64,000 nt of DNA from Anaerolineae bacterium (lineage in GTDB: Bacteria; Chloroflexota; Anaerolineae; DRVO01): the NCBI GenBank assembly GCA_013178015.1, contig JABLXR010000010.1, forward strand, positions 35,831 to 99,830, read 5' to 3'. Of the stretch, positions 36,690-45,052 are shown in pieces. The translations under genes were made by a program, and so were the position numbers. Within the stretch, counting starts at the first letter, position 1, and each line of letters starts with the position of its first letter. The notes beneath the pieces were generated by a model. It worked only from the letters and a program-made list of their open reading frames with translations, made no database searches and had not been told where the DNA came from.

Positions 36690-37410
36690 GGTATGCGCGG
36701 GGCCTGGGGCGAGCCGGCGCGGGCGACTCGAAGCGGTGCCGCAGTGCCCGCCTCCAAGGCATGGTTGAACTTTGTCACCGTAGGGGCCAGGTACCCGCCG
36801 ATGCCCACCACCTCGGCCAGTTCCTCGATGGTGTGGGCCTGGTACACCAGGTCCGCCCCGCACTCTCGGCGAAACCCATGGGCTCTTCCACGAGGTCCTG
36901 GGCTTCCACGTAGATGGCGCTCTGCCAACCATGTAGAAGCCTTCGTCGTCGACGCCGTGCTTGACCAGGACGTGACCGCACCTGAGGGGACCCAGTCTCT
37001 CATCGGCGAACCGAGCCCCGTCTTCGCCCACTAGGATGTGCCTGGTCAGGCGGTCCAGGCTGAGTTAGCCGGAGCCGCTGGCGGCAGCGCCCACCTGTAT
37101 GGCCATCTCGATCCCGTCGCCTGGGCAGGTGGGAGCGGTGGCCACCAAGTGTGTCTCGATAGTCCACAGCTGCTGCGATGAGAACGCGCGGGCCATCTGT
37201 TCGCTATGGTCCTAACTGCACGTGGTCAGGATTGCCGCCCGGTTCGCCTTGATGAAAGCCCTGGTGCTGTTGTCGTCCGCCCGGACGCCGATGACTCCCT
37301 CCTCAGAATCTCGCACGAGTCCGGTAGCGGCGGTGTTCAGCAGGAATCGGCCCCACCTTCCTGGGCTACCGCGTACAGAGTGGCAACGTGTGCGGCACCC
37401 CGTCGCGGAT
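36690..37410 (-). pseudogene. Decayed FAD-dependent flavoprotein gene (paralogue of 38444-40069)
   Basis: Minus-strand fragments in different frames, in the right order, match the intact flavoprotein upstream: LLNTAATGLVRDSEEGVIGV (compare NTAATRLV...VLGV) with AFIKANRAAILTT (AIKARKAVILTC); then THLVATAPTCPGDGIEMAIQVGAAA (SVGTPAATGDAIKLAADVDAA); then GEDGARFADERLGP (DQQGKRFVNETLP); then DLVYQAHTIEELAEVVGI (DIIQADTIEELAEALGM). Stop codons and frameshifts separate them, and both ends are missing. The rest of the 36017-37530 gap holds no other gene I can support. Confidence 0.8.
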
Positions 37411-37530
37411 CGGCCGGGCTCGCCTACGTGTAGTGCAGACACTGACGTCTGGTTGTGCCACCTCCTGCCAACCGAGCGGGCTATCGGATTGTTGGTCTGC
37501 CGGAGACCCCGACGTGGGGCCGGGCGCGGC

Positions 37531-38379
37531 CTAGTCCTCATCCCACTCCGGCATCTCCAGCTCGAAGATGTGACACTGCAGGCACATTAGCTCAGCTTTC
37601 TTGTGGGCGTTGTGGCAGGAGGTGCAACTGGGCTCGCCCAAGTGTGAGGCGTGCGGGTTGGGCCCCTCGGCCTCGGGCTCGGTCAGTTCGGCCAGGTGCG
37701 CGTAGGTGCCATGGCAACGGAGGCACGCATCTGTGGCCGGCTTCTTCTCTGGGAAGAAGGTGTCATGGCACTGATTGCAGGTGACAGAGGCTTGGGCGTG
37801 AGTGTGGTCCGCGAACTCCGACGACGCCCAAGACCGGAAGTACTCGGTCATCTCCAGGGCCCACTCCTCGTCGACCGGCCTGGGAGTGGGCGTTGGCCTC
37901 GGTGTCCGAGTGGGACGGACGGTGGGCAAGGCCGACGCTGACTTGGTGGCGGCGGCGGTGGGTGACGGTTCGGGAGTGGCGCCAACGCCTGTCGGCTCCG
38001 GCGTCGCTCCGTCGTCCTCGGCTTCGGCCTCGGTGGGCACGCCCACCAGGGTGACCTCACCGTTGGCTATCAGGTGGCAAGAGAGGCAGTCACCAGCGAA
38101 ATCGTCCTGGCCGTAATGCTTCAGGTGGGTGATCCAGACCAGGCCCCGGGCGGCCCCCAGGGCTCCGTGGCAGGGCAGGCAGTAGGCCAGGTCATTCAGG
38201 GTTAGGCTAGGGTGGTCTTCGGGGAGGGCCTCCAGCAGGTCCTCGTGGCAGGCTTCGCAGCCCTGGGCGGAGTTTTCGGGTTCTTGAGCAAGGGCTGGGC
38301 CGACCGTCGAGGCGAGGCTGAGGGCCGTGACTGCCGCGAGGACGAGAGCAAGCGTGCAGAGGATGAGTCTGGCGCGCAT
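37531..38379 (-). CDS. Exported heptaheme c-type cytochrome
   Basis: A 282-residue secreted protein with a signal peptide (LILCTLALVLAAVTALSLA...ALA). It has seven CxxCH haem sites: CEACH, CLPCH, CLSCH in the first half; CNQCH, CLRCH, CTSCH, CLQCH in the second. The halves are joined by a Thr/Pro/Ala-rich linker of about 60 residues. ATG 38379 follows AAGGAG. It lies 64 bp after the exported flavoprotein gene, so it is the likely electron donor or acceptor of that enzyme. Not a standard named cytochrome. Confidence 0.92.
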   Translation of the reverse strand: MRARLILCTLALVLAAVTALSLASTVGPALAQEPENSAQGCEACHEDLLEALPEDHPSLTLNDLAYCLPCHGALGAARGLVWITHLKHYGQDDFAGDCLSCHLIANGEVTLVGVPTEAEAEDDGATPEPTGVGATPEPSPTAAATKSASALPTVRPTRTPRPTPTPRPVDEEWALEMTEYFRSWASSEFADHTHAQASVTCNQCHDTFFPEKKPATDACLRCHGTYAHLAELTEPEAEGPNPHASHLGEPSCTSCHNAHKKAELMCLQCHIFELEMPEWDED

Positions 38380-38443
38380 GTACGCTCCTTGGGGAAGAGG
38401 ATGCGGCGGGAGGGGGAAGAGTCCCCCTCCCGATAGCAACCGG

Positions 38444-40069
38444 CTACTCCGCGGGTTCCTCCGCGGCAGCGTTGGCGCCGGCAATGCGGCCCATGACGAA
38501 GGCGTCAGCGATCATGGTGCCGCTGAGCGGATACAGGAAGGGATAGACGACGCCAGAGGCGTTACCGGCGGCGTAGAGCCGAGGAATGGGCCGACCGCGG
38601 ACGCTCTGCACCTGCGCTCGGGCATCGATGCGCGGGCCGCCTCCCGTGCCCCAGGTCCCGGGATACCCGGCCAGGGCGTAGAAGGGAGGCTCGTCGATGG
38701 CGATCAGACCGAGGGCTCGGCCGAACGCGGCGTCTTCCCCGTCGTCCACGGCAGCATTCCACTCGTCGACGGTGTCCAGGAGTGCGTCCGGATCCATACC
38801 GAGGGCCTCGGCCAACTCCTCGATGGTGTCAGCCTGGATGATGTCGCCGCTGGCGATCTCGGCGCTGTTGTCGGCACTCCAGGTGTAGATGGGCTTGCCG
38901 ATGGGGACCGACAGGCCCGCCGGGCCCTGGGTCCGGGTCTTCTCGTCGAAGATGCACCAGCACGGTATGCGAGGCCACTCCTGCCGGCCGGGGTCGTAGT
39001 AGTCGATGGCCTTGAGGATGGCATCGTAGGGGAGCGTCTCGTTGACGAACCGCTTGCCCTGCTGGTCGACGAAGATGACCGACTTACCGGCTGCGCCCAG
39101 TTGCAGCATGGAGGGGAAGGCCACCGGCACGCGCGGAAGCTTGTGGCAGAGGTTGCCGCCACACTTGCCCATGTGCCAGAGGGCTGCATCCACGTCGGCG
39201 GCCAACTTGATGGCGTCGCCAGTGGCGGCCGGAGTGCCCACCGAGAAGATGGGGTAGACGCCCAGGTAGTTGCGCTTCATTGTCTCGTTGCATTCGAAGC
39301 CGCCGCAGGTCAGGATCACAGCCTTGCGCGCCTTGATGGCGGTGGTGACGCCGTCGGTGCTGGCCAGGACACCGAGGACTTCGGTATCGGCCTCACGCGG
39401 CCGAAGGTCGGCCTCGTCGCCCGCGGCCTCATCCTCCAGAGCCCGTAGCACGGTGCGGGTGACGAGACGGGTGGCAGCGGTGTTGTAGATGACCTCGATC
39501 CCGCGCTCCTCCACGGCCGTGGCCAGGATCTCCCACAGCCCCACACCGGTGCGGTTCCCTGCAGGCTGGTAGGAAGTGTACGACTCAGCCCCCTCGAAGG
39601 CGGAGTACCAGCCCCGCAGAGAGACTTCCGCGGCTCCGCCGATGCTCTCGATCCACTCGACGTTCCTGACGGCTTCCTCGGCCCAGGCGGTGAGGAAGGC
39701 GTCGTCCAACTCGAAGGTCTGGCCCGCTCCGGCGATGGCGCAGTGGGTGAGGTAGGCCTTGGCGCCCTCGACGTCTGTAGGGCTGACGAAGTAGCCACCG
39801 GAGTAGTAGGTGGACCCGCCACCGGCGTCGGTCTTCTCGAGAATGATGACCTCAGCGCCCTCGTCGTGAGCGGTGATGGCGGCGGCCGCACCGGCCCCGC
39901 CGTACCCGACGACGATCACATCGGTCTCGCGATCCCAATGAATAGGGCGCCCCTGGGCATCCACGGGCTGTGTGGTCATGCCGGCCAGTGCCATAGCGCC
40001 GGCGCTGATGACGGAACCCTTCACGAACGTACGGCGGTCAACGCTCCTGCGCGCTGCCTTATCGGACAT
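38444..40069 (-). CDS. Tat-exported FAD flavoprotein of the fumarate reductase/ketosteroid dehydrogenase superfamily
   Basis: A 541-residue flavoprotein with a Tat signal (DRRTFVKG, Arg12-Arg13, then ISAGAMALAG). FAD site: DVIVVGYGGAGAAAAI and EKTDAGGGSTYYSGG. The C-terminal FAD part reads IPRLYAAGNASGVVYPFLYPLSGTMIADAFVMGRIAG. Fumarate and urocanate reductases have GANRLGGNA with the catalytic Arg in this region; it is absent here, so the substrate differs. Coupled to a heptaheme cytochrome gene, it should exchange electrons with the respiratory chain outside the membrane. ATG 40069 follows GGAGGAGG. A decayed paralogue lies just downstream. Confidence 0.87.
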   Translation of the reverse strand: MSDKAARRSVDRRTFVKGSVISAGAMALAGMTTQPVDAQGRPIHWDRETDVIVVGYGGAGAAAAITAHDEGAEVIILEKTDAGGGSTYYSGGYFVSPTDVEGAKAYLTHCAIAGAGQTFELDDAFLTAWAEEAVRNVEWIESIGGAAEVSLRGWYSAFEGAESYTSYQPAGNRTGVGLWEILATAVEERGIEVIYNTAATRLVTRTVLRALEDEAAGDEADLRPREADTEVLGVLASTDGVTTAIKARKAVILTCGGFECNETMKRNYLGVYPIFSVGTPAATGDAIKLAADVDAALWHMGKCGGNLCHKLPRVPVAFPSMLQLGAAGKSVIFVDQQGKRFVNETLPYDAILKAIDYYDPGRQEWPRIPCWCIFDEKTRTQGPAGLSVPIGKPIYTWSADNSAEIASGDIIQADTIEELAEALGMDPDALLDTVDEWNAAVDDGEDAAFGRALGLIAIDEPPFYALAGYPGTWGTGGGPRIDARAQVQSVRGRPIPRLYAAGNASGVVYPFLYPLSGTMIADAFVMGRIAGANAAAEEPAE

Positions 40070-40225
40070 GGTGTTGCCTCCTCCATACACGAAGATCTAC
40101 GACCTATGCGGACAGCGATGCAGTTGGCACCCTGGATGAGGTGCCGGTCGGCATGCACTGAGCGTGGGTGTAGGGCGCGGGCGTGCAGATGTGAGGTCGC
40201 ACCTCCCGAGCGGGATTCCTGATCA

Positions 40226-40254
40226 ATCCTATGAGTGTGTGCCGGACGTGTCAA
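40226..40254 (-). promoter_or_regulatory. Promoter of the flavoprotein/cytochrome operon
   Basis: Minus-strand consensus TTGACA (40249-40254), 17-bp spacer, TAGGAT (40226-40231). Leader about 150 nt. It is divergent from the arsC promoter 50 bp away. Confidence 0.6.
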
Positions 40255-40300
40255 GCGACCGGTGAGCGTAGGCCGGCGCGCCGGCGGGGCTCACTGAGGG

Positions 40301-40327
40301 TTGACATGGCAGCGCAGGGGGCGATAA
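40301..40327 (+). promoter_or_regulatory. arsC: Promoter of arsC
   Basis: TTGACA (40301-40306) with GATAAT (40322-40327) at a short 15-bp spacing. A palindrome GCTGAGTCTCAGC (40358-40370) lies in the leader. The short spacer may signal dependence on an activator or a weak promoter. Confidence 0.5.
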
Positions 40328-40402
40328 TCCAAGCCACATTGATCCAATAGTCATTGAGCTGAGTCTCAGCGCCGAAGGAACCCGTTAGCCTGCATTTGGA
40401 GG

Positions 40403-40855
40403 ATGATCGTGCCCAAACCGAAGGTGCTGTTCCTGTGTACCGGAAACACTGCTCGCAGCCAGATGGCGGAGGCATTCCTGCGCCGCTATGCCGATGACCG
40501 CTTCGACGTATACAGCGCCGGGCTCGAGCCCCAGGAGATTAGCCCCTACGCCCGGCTGGTGATGGAAGAGGTTGGGGTGAGCCTGGAGGGCCAATACTCC
40601 AAGGGGCTGGCCCAGTACCTGGGGAGAGAGCACTTCGGGTACCTGATAACGGTGTGCCAGCAGGCGGAGGCGGCCTGCCCCATCTTCCCGGGCGTCGGCA
40701 AGCGGCTGTACTGGCCCTTCGAGGACCCGGTGGCCTTCGAGGGGTCAGAAGAGGAGAAACTGGCCAAGTTCCGGGAGGTCCGGGACCAGATTGAGCGCCG
40801 CATTCTGGAGTGGCTGAGGGAGCTGGACGCCGAGCAGGGACGGGATCGGAGATGA
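40403..40855 (+). CDS. arsC: Arsenate reductase, low-molecular-weight phosphatase-like, thioredoxin-coupled type
   Basis: A 150-residue cytosolic enzyme that reduces arsenate to arsenite. The active-site loop is LCTGNTARSQMAE (CxGNxxRSQ), the later redox Cys pair region is VCQQAEAACPIFPG, and the conserved WPFEDP follows. These identify the Staphylococcus/Bacillus ArsC type, which uses thioredoxin; a thioredoxin-like protein is encoded at 42969-43220. It heads the arsenic island with its own promoter. Confidence 0.95.
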   Translation: MIVPKPKVLFLCTGNTARSQMAEAFLRRYADDRFDVYSAGLEPQEISPYARLVMEEVGVSLEGQYSKGLAQYLGREHFGYLITVCQQAEAACPIFPGVGKRLYWPFEDPVAFEGSEEEKLAKFREVRDQIERRILEWLRELDAEQGRDRR

Positions 40856-40925
40856 GTGCGTCCGGGTCTTCGGCGCCGATAGCGCAGACAGGAGGGAGCC
40901 GAGCAGCTAGCCTAAGGGGCAGCAG

Positions 40926-40954
40926 TTGCGCTCACGTAGAGCCAAGGCTATACT
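40926..40954 (+). promoter_or_regulatory. arsR: Promoter of arsR
   Basis: TTGCGC (40926-40931), 17-bp spacer, TATACT (40949-40954). The -10 overlaps the predicted ArsR operator. This places transcription start near 40961 and excludes the far upstream start codon at 40926. Confidence 0.65.
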
Positions 40955-40970
40955 TCAACGACGATTGAAG
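40953..40970 (+). promoter_or_regulatory. ArsR operator
   Basis: Perfect inverted repeat CTTCAA-CGACGA-TTGAAG, the form known for ArsR/SmtB-family operators (TTCAA...TTGAA). It overlaps the -10 of the arsR promoter, so ArsR binding would block transcription until As(III) releases it. Confidence 0.75.
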
Positions 40971-41000
40971 CATATCTGGCGCCGACGCCGGAGGAGGGTG

Positions 41001-41381
41001 ATGTTGGACGAGGAGAGAATCGCGGCTCTGTTTCGAGTTTTGGGCGACCCCACGCGGCTGGCCATATTCCGGCTGCTACAGCAGGGGACCTACTGCAACT
41101 GCGAGATGGGCGAGGAGCTGGGCCTATCGGCCAACCTGGTCTCCCATCACCTCAAGGTGCTCCGGGAAGCGGGGCTGGTGGGAGCACAGCGGCATCCGAC
41201 CGATGCCCGCTGGATCCTTTACTCCCTGAACCGGGAGGCACTGACCGACGCTAGGCGCCTATGCAACAACCTGCTGGACCCGGAGCGCATCGGGTCGCGG
41301 GTGCCGGCCTCCTGCCGGACGGCTGAGGGAGCCTGTGCCTGTGGGATGTTCCCGGCGCTGAGTTCCGCGGAGATGGACTGA
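41001..41381 (+). CDS. arsR: ArsR family arsenite-responsive repressor
   Basis: A 126-residue winged-helix repressor. LFRVLGDPTRLAIFRLL starts the domain, with recognition helix GLSANLVSHHLKVLREAGLV. The As(III)/metal-sensing Cys pair YCNCEMGEEL takes the place of the classic ELCVCDL site; further Cys at the C-terminus (CRTAEGACACGMF) could bind metalloid too. ATG 41001 follows GGAGGAGG. An operator overlaps its promoter. It is followed after 3 bp by the permease gene. Confidence 0.92.
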   Translation: MLDEERIAALFRVLGDPTRLAIFRLLQQGTYCNCEMGEELGLSANLVSHHLKVLREAGLVGAQRHPTDARWILYSLNREALTDARRLCNNLLDPERIGSRVPASCRTAEGACACGMFPALSSAEMD

Positions 41382-41384
41382 GCC

Positions 41385-42860
41385 ATGGACATAGCGGGAT
41401 ACGCAGTGACCATGATTCAGTCGGGGCTGGGGAGCCTGGCCTCCTACCTGGCGGCGCACGTGCTCCTTTGCCTGGTGCCGGCCTTCATAATCGCGGGAGC
41501 GATGACGGCCCTCATTCCCAAGGAGGCTATCACCCGCTTCCTGGGCCGGGATGCTCCCAAGCTCATATCCTATCCGGCGGCGGCTGTAGGTGGATTCGTA
41601 TTGGCGGTGTGTTCCTGCACCATCATGCCCCTGTTCGCCGGCATCTACAAGCGGGGAGCGGGACTGGGCCCGGCCATCACCTTCCTCTTCGTGGGCCCGG
41701 CCATCAACATCCTGGCCCTGACCTACACCGGGGCCGCCATCGGCTTCGACATCGCCATAGCCCGGTTGGTGCTCTCCATCGTGTTCGGCATCGGCATCGG
41801 GTTGATCATGGCAGCCATCTTCTGGGTCGGCGACCGCGGCCGGGCCCAGGCGAACGAGAAGGCAGGCGGGTTCGGGGGCCAGGCGTCCATCCGCCCGGCC
41901 GTGTGGGCGGTGATGTTGCTCCTCTTCGCGGTACTCCTGGTGGGCACCCTGCAGGTGGGCTTGTTCACCAGCTCTTACGCTCAAGTCAGCCTGCCCGTAA
42001 GGGGTGCCGACGCCATCGAGGACGGCCTGGCCCGGCTGATCCCCTTCGACCCCAGCCGGGGCGAGGAGGGGGTGAGCTTCCAGGGTCTGTTTCTCATCGG
42101 GCTACTGGCTCTGGTGGGAGCGGCATCGTGGAAGGGCCTGAGCCGGGTGGACGAGCGGTTCAACCGCTGGACCTGGGTGGCCCTAGGCCTGCTGACAGCG
42201 ACCTTGCTGGTGGCGGCACTCCGGGTGGAGGTCATGCCGGCTGGCATCGCCCTTCACTTCACGGGACGGTTCCTGGGTGAGGTAGTGGTGTTGGGGGCGG
42301 TGGCGGCAGTGGCCTGGAAGGGCCTGGACGAATTCGAGGTCCAGGAGTGGCTGTGGGAGATGTGGCGCTTTGTGAAGCAGATCTTCCCTCTGCTCATCGT
42401 GGGCGTGTTCGCCGCTGGGGTGGTGCGCGTCATCATTCGCCCGGAGTGGGTGGAGGCCATCGCCGGGAGCAATACCATCGCCGCCAACTTCGTGGGTGTG
42501 GTCTTCGGGGTGTTCATGTACTTCCCCACCCTGGTGGAAGTGCCCATCGCCAAGATGTTCCTCGACCTGGGCATGCACCGGGGGCCGTTGCTGGCCTACC
42601 TGATGAGCGACCCGGAGCTGAGCATCCAGAGCATCCTCATCACCGCCAGCATCATCGGCCGCAAGCGGGCCTGGGTGTACGTATTCTGGGTGGCGCTGTT
42701 CAGCACCCTGGCCGGGCTGGGCTTTGGGGCCCTGGTGAATGGGGCCGACCCGCTCTTGCTAGGAGCGTACGCGCTGCTGGGGCTGGCAGCGCTGATCGGA
42801 TCTCTGACCTTGCTGCACCGGCGTCCGGCGAGGGCGGACCGCGCGGCGGAGGCAGGGTAG
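41385..42860 (+). CDS. Permease of the ArsP/YraQ (DUF318) family
   Basis: A 491-residue membrane protein with about ten helices. The family signature is AVCSCTIMPLFAGIYKRGAGLGPAITFLFVGPAINILAL, and a second related half contains GVVFGVFMYFPTLVEVPIAKMFLDLGMHRGPLLAYLMSDPELSIQSI. The CSC pair matches the thiol site of ArsP, which exports trivalent organoarsenicals such as methylarsenite. The arsM gene in the same island makes such a product, which supports this. It follows arsR by 3 bp and precedes a thioredoxin-like gene, a common partner of this family. Confidence 0.85.
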   Translation: MDIAGYAVTMIQSGLGSLASYLAAHVLLCLVPAFIIAGAMTALIPKEAITRFLGRDAPKLISYPAAAVGGFVLAVCSCTIMPLFAGIYKRGAGLGPAITFLFVGPAINILALTYTGAAIGFDIAIARLVLSIVFGIGIGLIMAAIFWVGDRGRAQANEKAGGFGGQASIRPAVWAVMLLLFAVLLVGTLQVGLFTSSYAQVSLPVRGADAIEDGLARLIPFDPSRGEEGVSFQGLFLIGLLALVGAASWKGLSRVDERFNRWTWVALGLLTATLLVAALRVEVMPAGIALHFTGRFLGEVVVLGAVAAVAWKGLDEFEVQEWLWEMWRFVKQIFPLLIVGVFAAGVVRVIIRPEWVEAIAGSNTIAANFVGVVFGVFMYFPTLVEVPIAKMFLDLGMHRGPLLAYLMSDPELSIQSILITASIIGRKRAWVYVFWVALFSTLAGLGFGALVNGADPLLLGAYALLGLAALIGSLTLLHRRPARADRAAEAG

Positions 42861-42968
42861 GGGGCGTCGTCAGTGCATAGTGGCGAGCAAGGCCGAGCAC
42901 GGCTCGCGAGCCACTCCCCTGCTGTCCCCTAGCCACTACTCACTGTCCGCTAGTATAGGAGGTACGAC

Positions 42969-43220
42969 GTGGAGATCAAGATACTGGGCACGGGGTGCCC
43001 GAAGTGCAAGCGGTTGGAGCAGTTGGCGCGCGAGGCGGTGGCCGAGGCCGGCGTAGAGGCTAAGATCACCAAGGTGGAGGACATCGGCGAGATCTTCCAG
43101 TACCCGGTGGAGATCACGCCGGCGCTGGTGATAAACGAGGAGGTGAAGTCCTCGGGCCGTATACCGCGCAAGGACGAGATCGTGGTCTGGATCATCAATG
43201 AGGCAGCAGCGTCCGGCTGA
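42969..43220 (+). CDS. Small thioredoxin-like redox protein (CPKC)
   Basis: An 83-residue thioredoxin-fold protein with the active site GTGCPKCKRLEQ near the N-terminus and cis-Pro in ITPALVINEE. This is the small redox-active disulfide type often adjacent to DUF318 permeases. It may reduce ArsC or supply thiols for arsenical handling. The GTG start follows AGGAGG. The 108-bp gap upstream carries partial inverted repeats but no gene. Confidence 0.9.
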   Translation: MEIKILGTGCPKCKRLEQLAREAVAEAGVEAKITKVEDIGEIFQYPVEITPALVINEEVKSSGRIPRKDEIVVWIINEAAASG

Positions 43221-43256
43221 GGCGCCGAGCGGTCGGCTGTGTGAGAGGTTAGGGAA

Positions 43257-44426
43257 ATGAGTCAGTCAAGTTCTCCACGAGGCAGCGTGGTAGCCAGGCT
43301 GTCGCTTCTGGATCGCTTCTTACCCCTGTGGATCTTCATCGCCATGGCGGCAGGGGTGGGGCTGGGTGCGGTGGTGCCCGGGATCAAGGACGCCTTCGAA
43401 GCAGTATCCCTGGGCACCGTGTCCCTCCCCATCGCCATTGGGCTGCTGTGGATGATGTACCCGGTGCTGGCCAAGGTGAAGTACGAGGAGCTGGGGAAGA
43501 TCACCGGCGCCCTGGAGCAGTTCGGGGTGTCCCTCACCCTCAACTGGGTCATCGGCCCCATCATCATGTTCGTGCTGGCCTGGCTGCTTCTTTCCGACTT
43601 CCCGGCCTACCGCACGGGGTTGATCCTGGTGGGGCTGGCTCGGTGCATCGCCATGGTGCTCATCTGGAACATGCTGGCTGGTGGGGATTCGGAGTACTGC
43701 GCCGTGCTGGTGGCGCTGAACTCGGTGTTCCAGATCCTCATGTACAGCCCGCTGGCTTATCTGTTCCTCAGGCTGGTGCCCCAGTGGCTGGGCGCCGAGG
43801 CCACGGTGGTGCACATCGGCATGGGTGAGATCGCCCGGAGCGTGCTCATCTTCCTGGGGATCCCTCTCGCCGGCGGCATTATCACCCGCTTCACCCTCTT
43901 GCGGCGCAAAGGGGCCGACTGGTACGACCACCAGTTCATCCCCAAGCTGGGACCGACAGCCCTGGTGGGGCTGCTCTTCACCATCGTGGTCATGTTCTCC
44001 ATGCAGGGAGACCAGATCCTGGCGGCGCCCTTTGAGGTGCTGCGAGTGGCTATCCCGCTCACCTTGTACTTCGTGACCATGTTCCTGGTGTCCTTCGGCA
44101 TTTCGCTCTGGCGCGGCTTCTCCTACGAGATGGCGACTACCCAGTCGTTCACGGCCGCCAGCAACAACTTCGAGCTGGCCATCGCCGTGGCCGTGGGCAC
44201 CTTCGGGATCGCCTCTCGGGAGGCGCTGGCCACGGTGATCGGACCTCTGATCGAGGTGCCGGTGCTGATCGGCCTGGTGTACGTGGCCCTGTGGTTCCGA
44301 CGGGCGCTGTTCCATGCTGAGGCGGCCCTGCCTACGGTGGCCCGGCTATCGGCCGCGGCGCGCGGCTGCCCGGAGGGATGCACCGGCGAGCTCTGTCTGG
44401 CCGAGCGCAGACAGGCGGAGGCGTGA
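43257..44426 (+). CDS. acr3: ACR3-type arsenite efflux transporter
   Basis: A 389-residue membrane protein with ten helices that exports arsenite. Family hallmarks: LPIAIGLLWMMYPVLAKVKYEEL, LARCIAMVLIWNMLAGGDSEYCAVLVALNSVFQILMYSPLAY (with the essential Cys in helix 4) and SFTAASNNFELAIAVAVGTFGI. The C-terminus adds a short cytosolic tail with three Cys (CPEGCTGELC), which is unusual and could help load As(III). Confidence 0.95.
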   Translation: MSQSSSPRGSVVARLSLLDRFLPLWIFIAMAAGVGLGAVVPGIKDAFEAVSLGTVSLPIAIGLLWMMYPVLAKVKYEELGKITGALEQFGVSLTLNWVIGPIIMFVLAWLLLSDFPAYRTGLILVGLARCIAMVLIWNMLAGGDSEYCAVLVALNSVFQILMYSPLAYLFLRLVPQWLGAEATVVHIGMGEIARSVLIFLGIPLAGGIITRFTLLRRKGADWYDHQFIPKLGPTALVGLLFTIVVMFSMQGDQILAAPFEVLRVAIPLTLYFVTMFLVSFGISLWRGFSYEMATTQSFTAASNNFELAIAVAVGTFGIASREALATVIGPLIEVPVLIGLVYVALWFRRALFHAEAALPTVARLSAAARGCPEGCTGELCLAERRQAEA

Positions 44427-44527
44427 GCTGACGGCATTCGGCGCAGTGCCCTATCGCCGTCGGCTGGCAAGGGGATGATGCGCAACGACGATAAGCCCAG
44501 CCCTGGCGCTCGTTCCGAGTCACTCAC

Positions 44528-45052
44528 GTGCTCGGCTGCCTGGCCGACCCCAACAAGAACCGGGCCATTGCCGAGTTCGCGGGCGACGTCTCGGCCGTGT
44601 TCCCCTATCTCAACGCGGTGGTGCCCAACCTCATGTACAATCCCGGGGCCAACACCGTTACCGTGAAGCGTGGCGTCCGTGTCCTCACCTTCTACCCGCG
44701 CGTGGCCGTGATGGCCAAGGTGGACGGGGCCGAGGACGCCCTGGCCCAACTGGAGTGGTTTCGCCACCTGTGCGACGAGACTTGGCAGCGCCGCGAGCAG
44801 ATCGCTCCCTGCCACGAGCGGCGGCAGCTCCTCGGCCCGCTCGACGTCTACCTCCTCCTCCCCGGCCTGAACTGCAAGCGGTGCGGGGAGGCTACCTGTA
44901 TGGCCTTCGGCTTCGGCCTCTTACTGGGGGAGCGCAGGACCACTGAGTGTCCCAGGCTGGAGGAACCTGCCCATCAACAGGGAGCTAGACGCTTGGCCGA
45001 GCTCCTGGGTGAGACGATCGCCGTCTCTGCAGGGGAAGGGAGCGGACTATGA
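44528..45052 (+). CDS. Fe-S cluster (PF04060-like) protein of the arsenic island, copy 1
   Basis: A 174-residue protein paralogous to the next gene. The C-terminal third has a four-Cys [4Fe-4S] motif LNCKRCGEATCMAFGFGLLLGERRTTECP as in the FeS domain of acetyl-CoA synthase-linked and Rnf proteins. The N-terminal part shares DVSAVFPYLNAVVP with its paralogue. The first in-frame start is GTG 44528 without a ribosome binding site, while a good AAGGGG-ATG at 44475 lies in another frame; a short 5' frameshift is possible. Function unknown. Confidence 0.7.
   Translation: MLGCLADPNKNRAIAEFAGDVSAVFPYLNAVVPNLMYNPGANTVTVKRGVRVLTFYPRVAVMAKVDGAEDALAQLEWFRHLCDETWQRREQIAPCHERRQLLGPLDVYLLLPGLNCKRCGEATCMAFGFGLLLGERRTTECPRLEEPAHQQGARRLAELLGETIAVSAGEGSGL

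Noticed and set aside
36305..37003. A 232-codon minus-strand open frame
   Set aside because: Only a short middle part resembles a flavoprotein; the rest is another frame of the decayed gene and low-complexity sequence. Treated as part of the pseudogene region.
42861..42968. Terminator between the permease and thioredoxin-like genes
   Set aside because: Partial inverted repeats exist (AGTGGC...GCCACT), but the arms pair poorly and the genes appear to be one unit.
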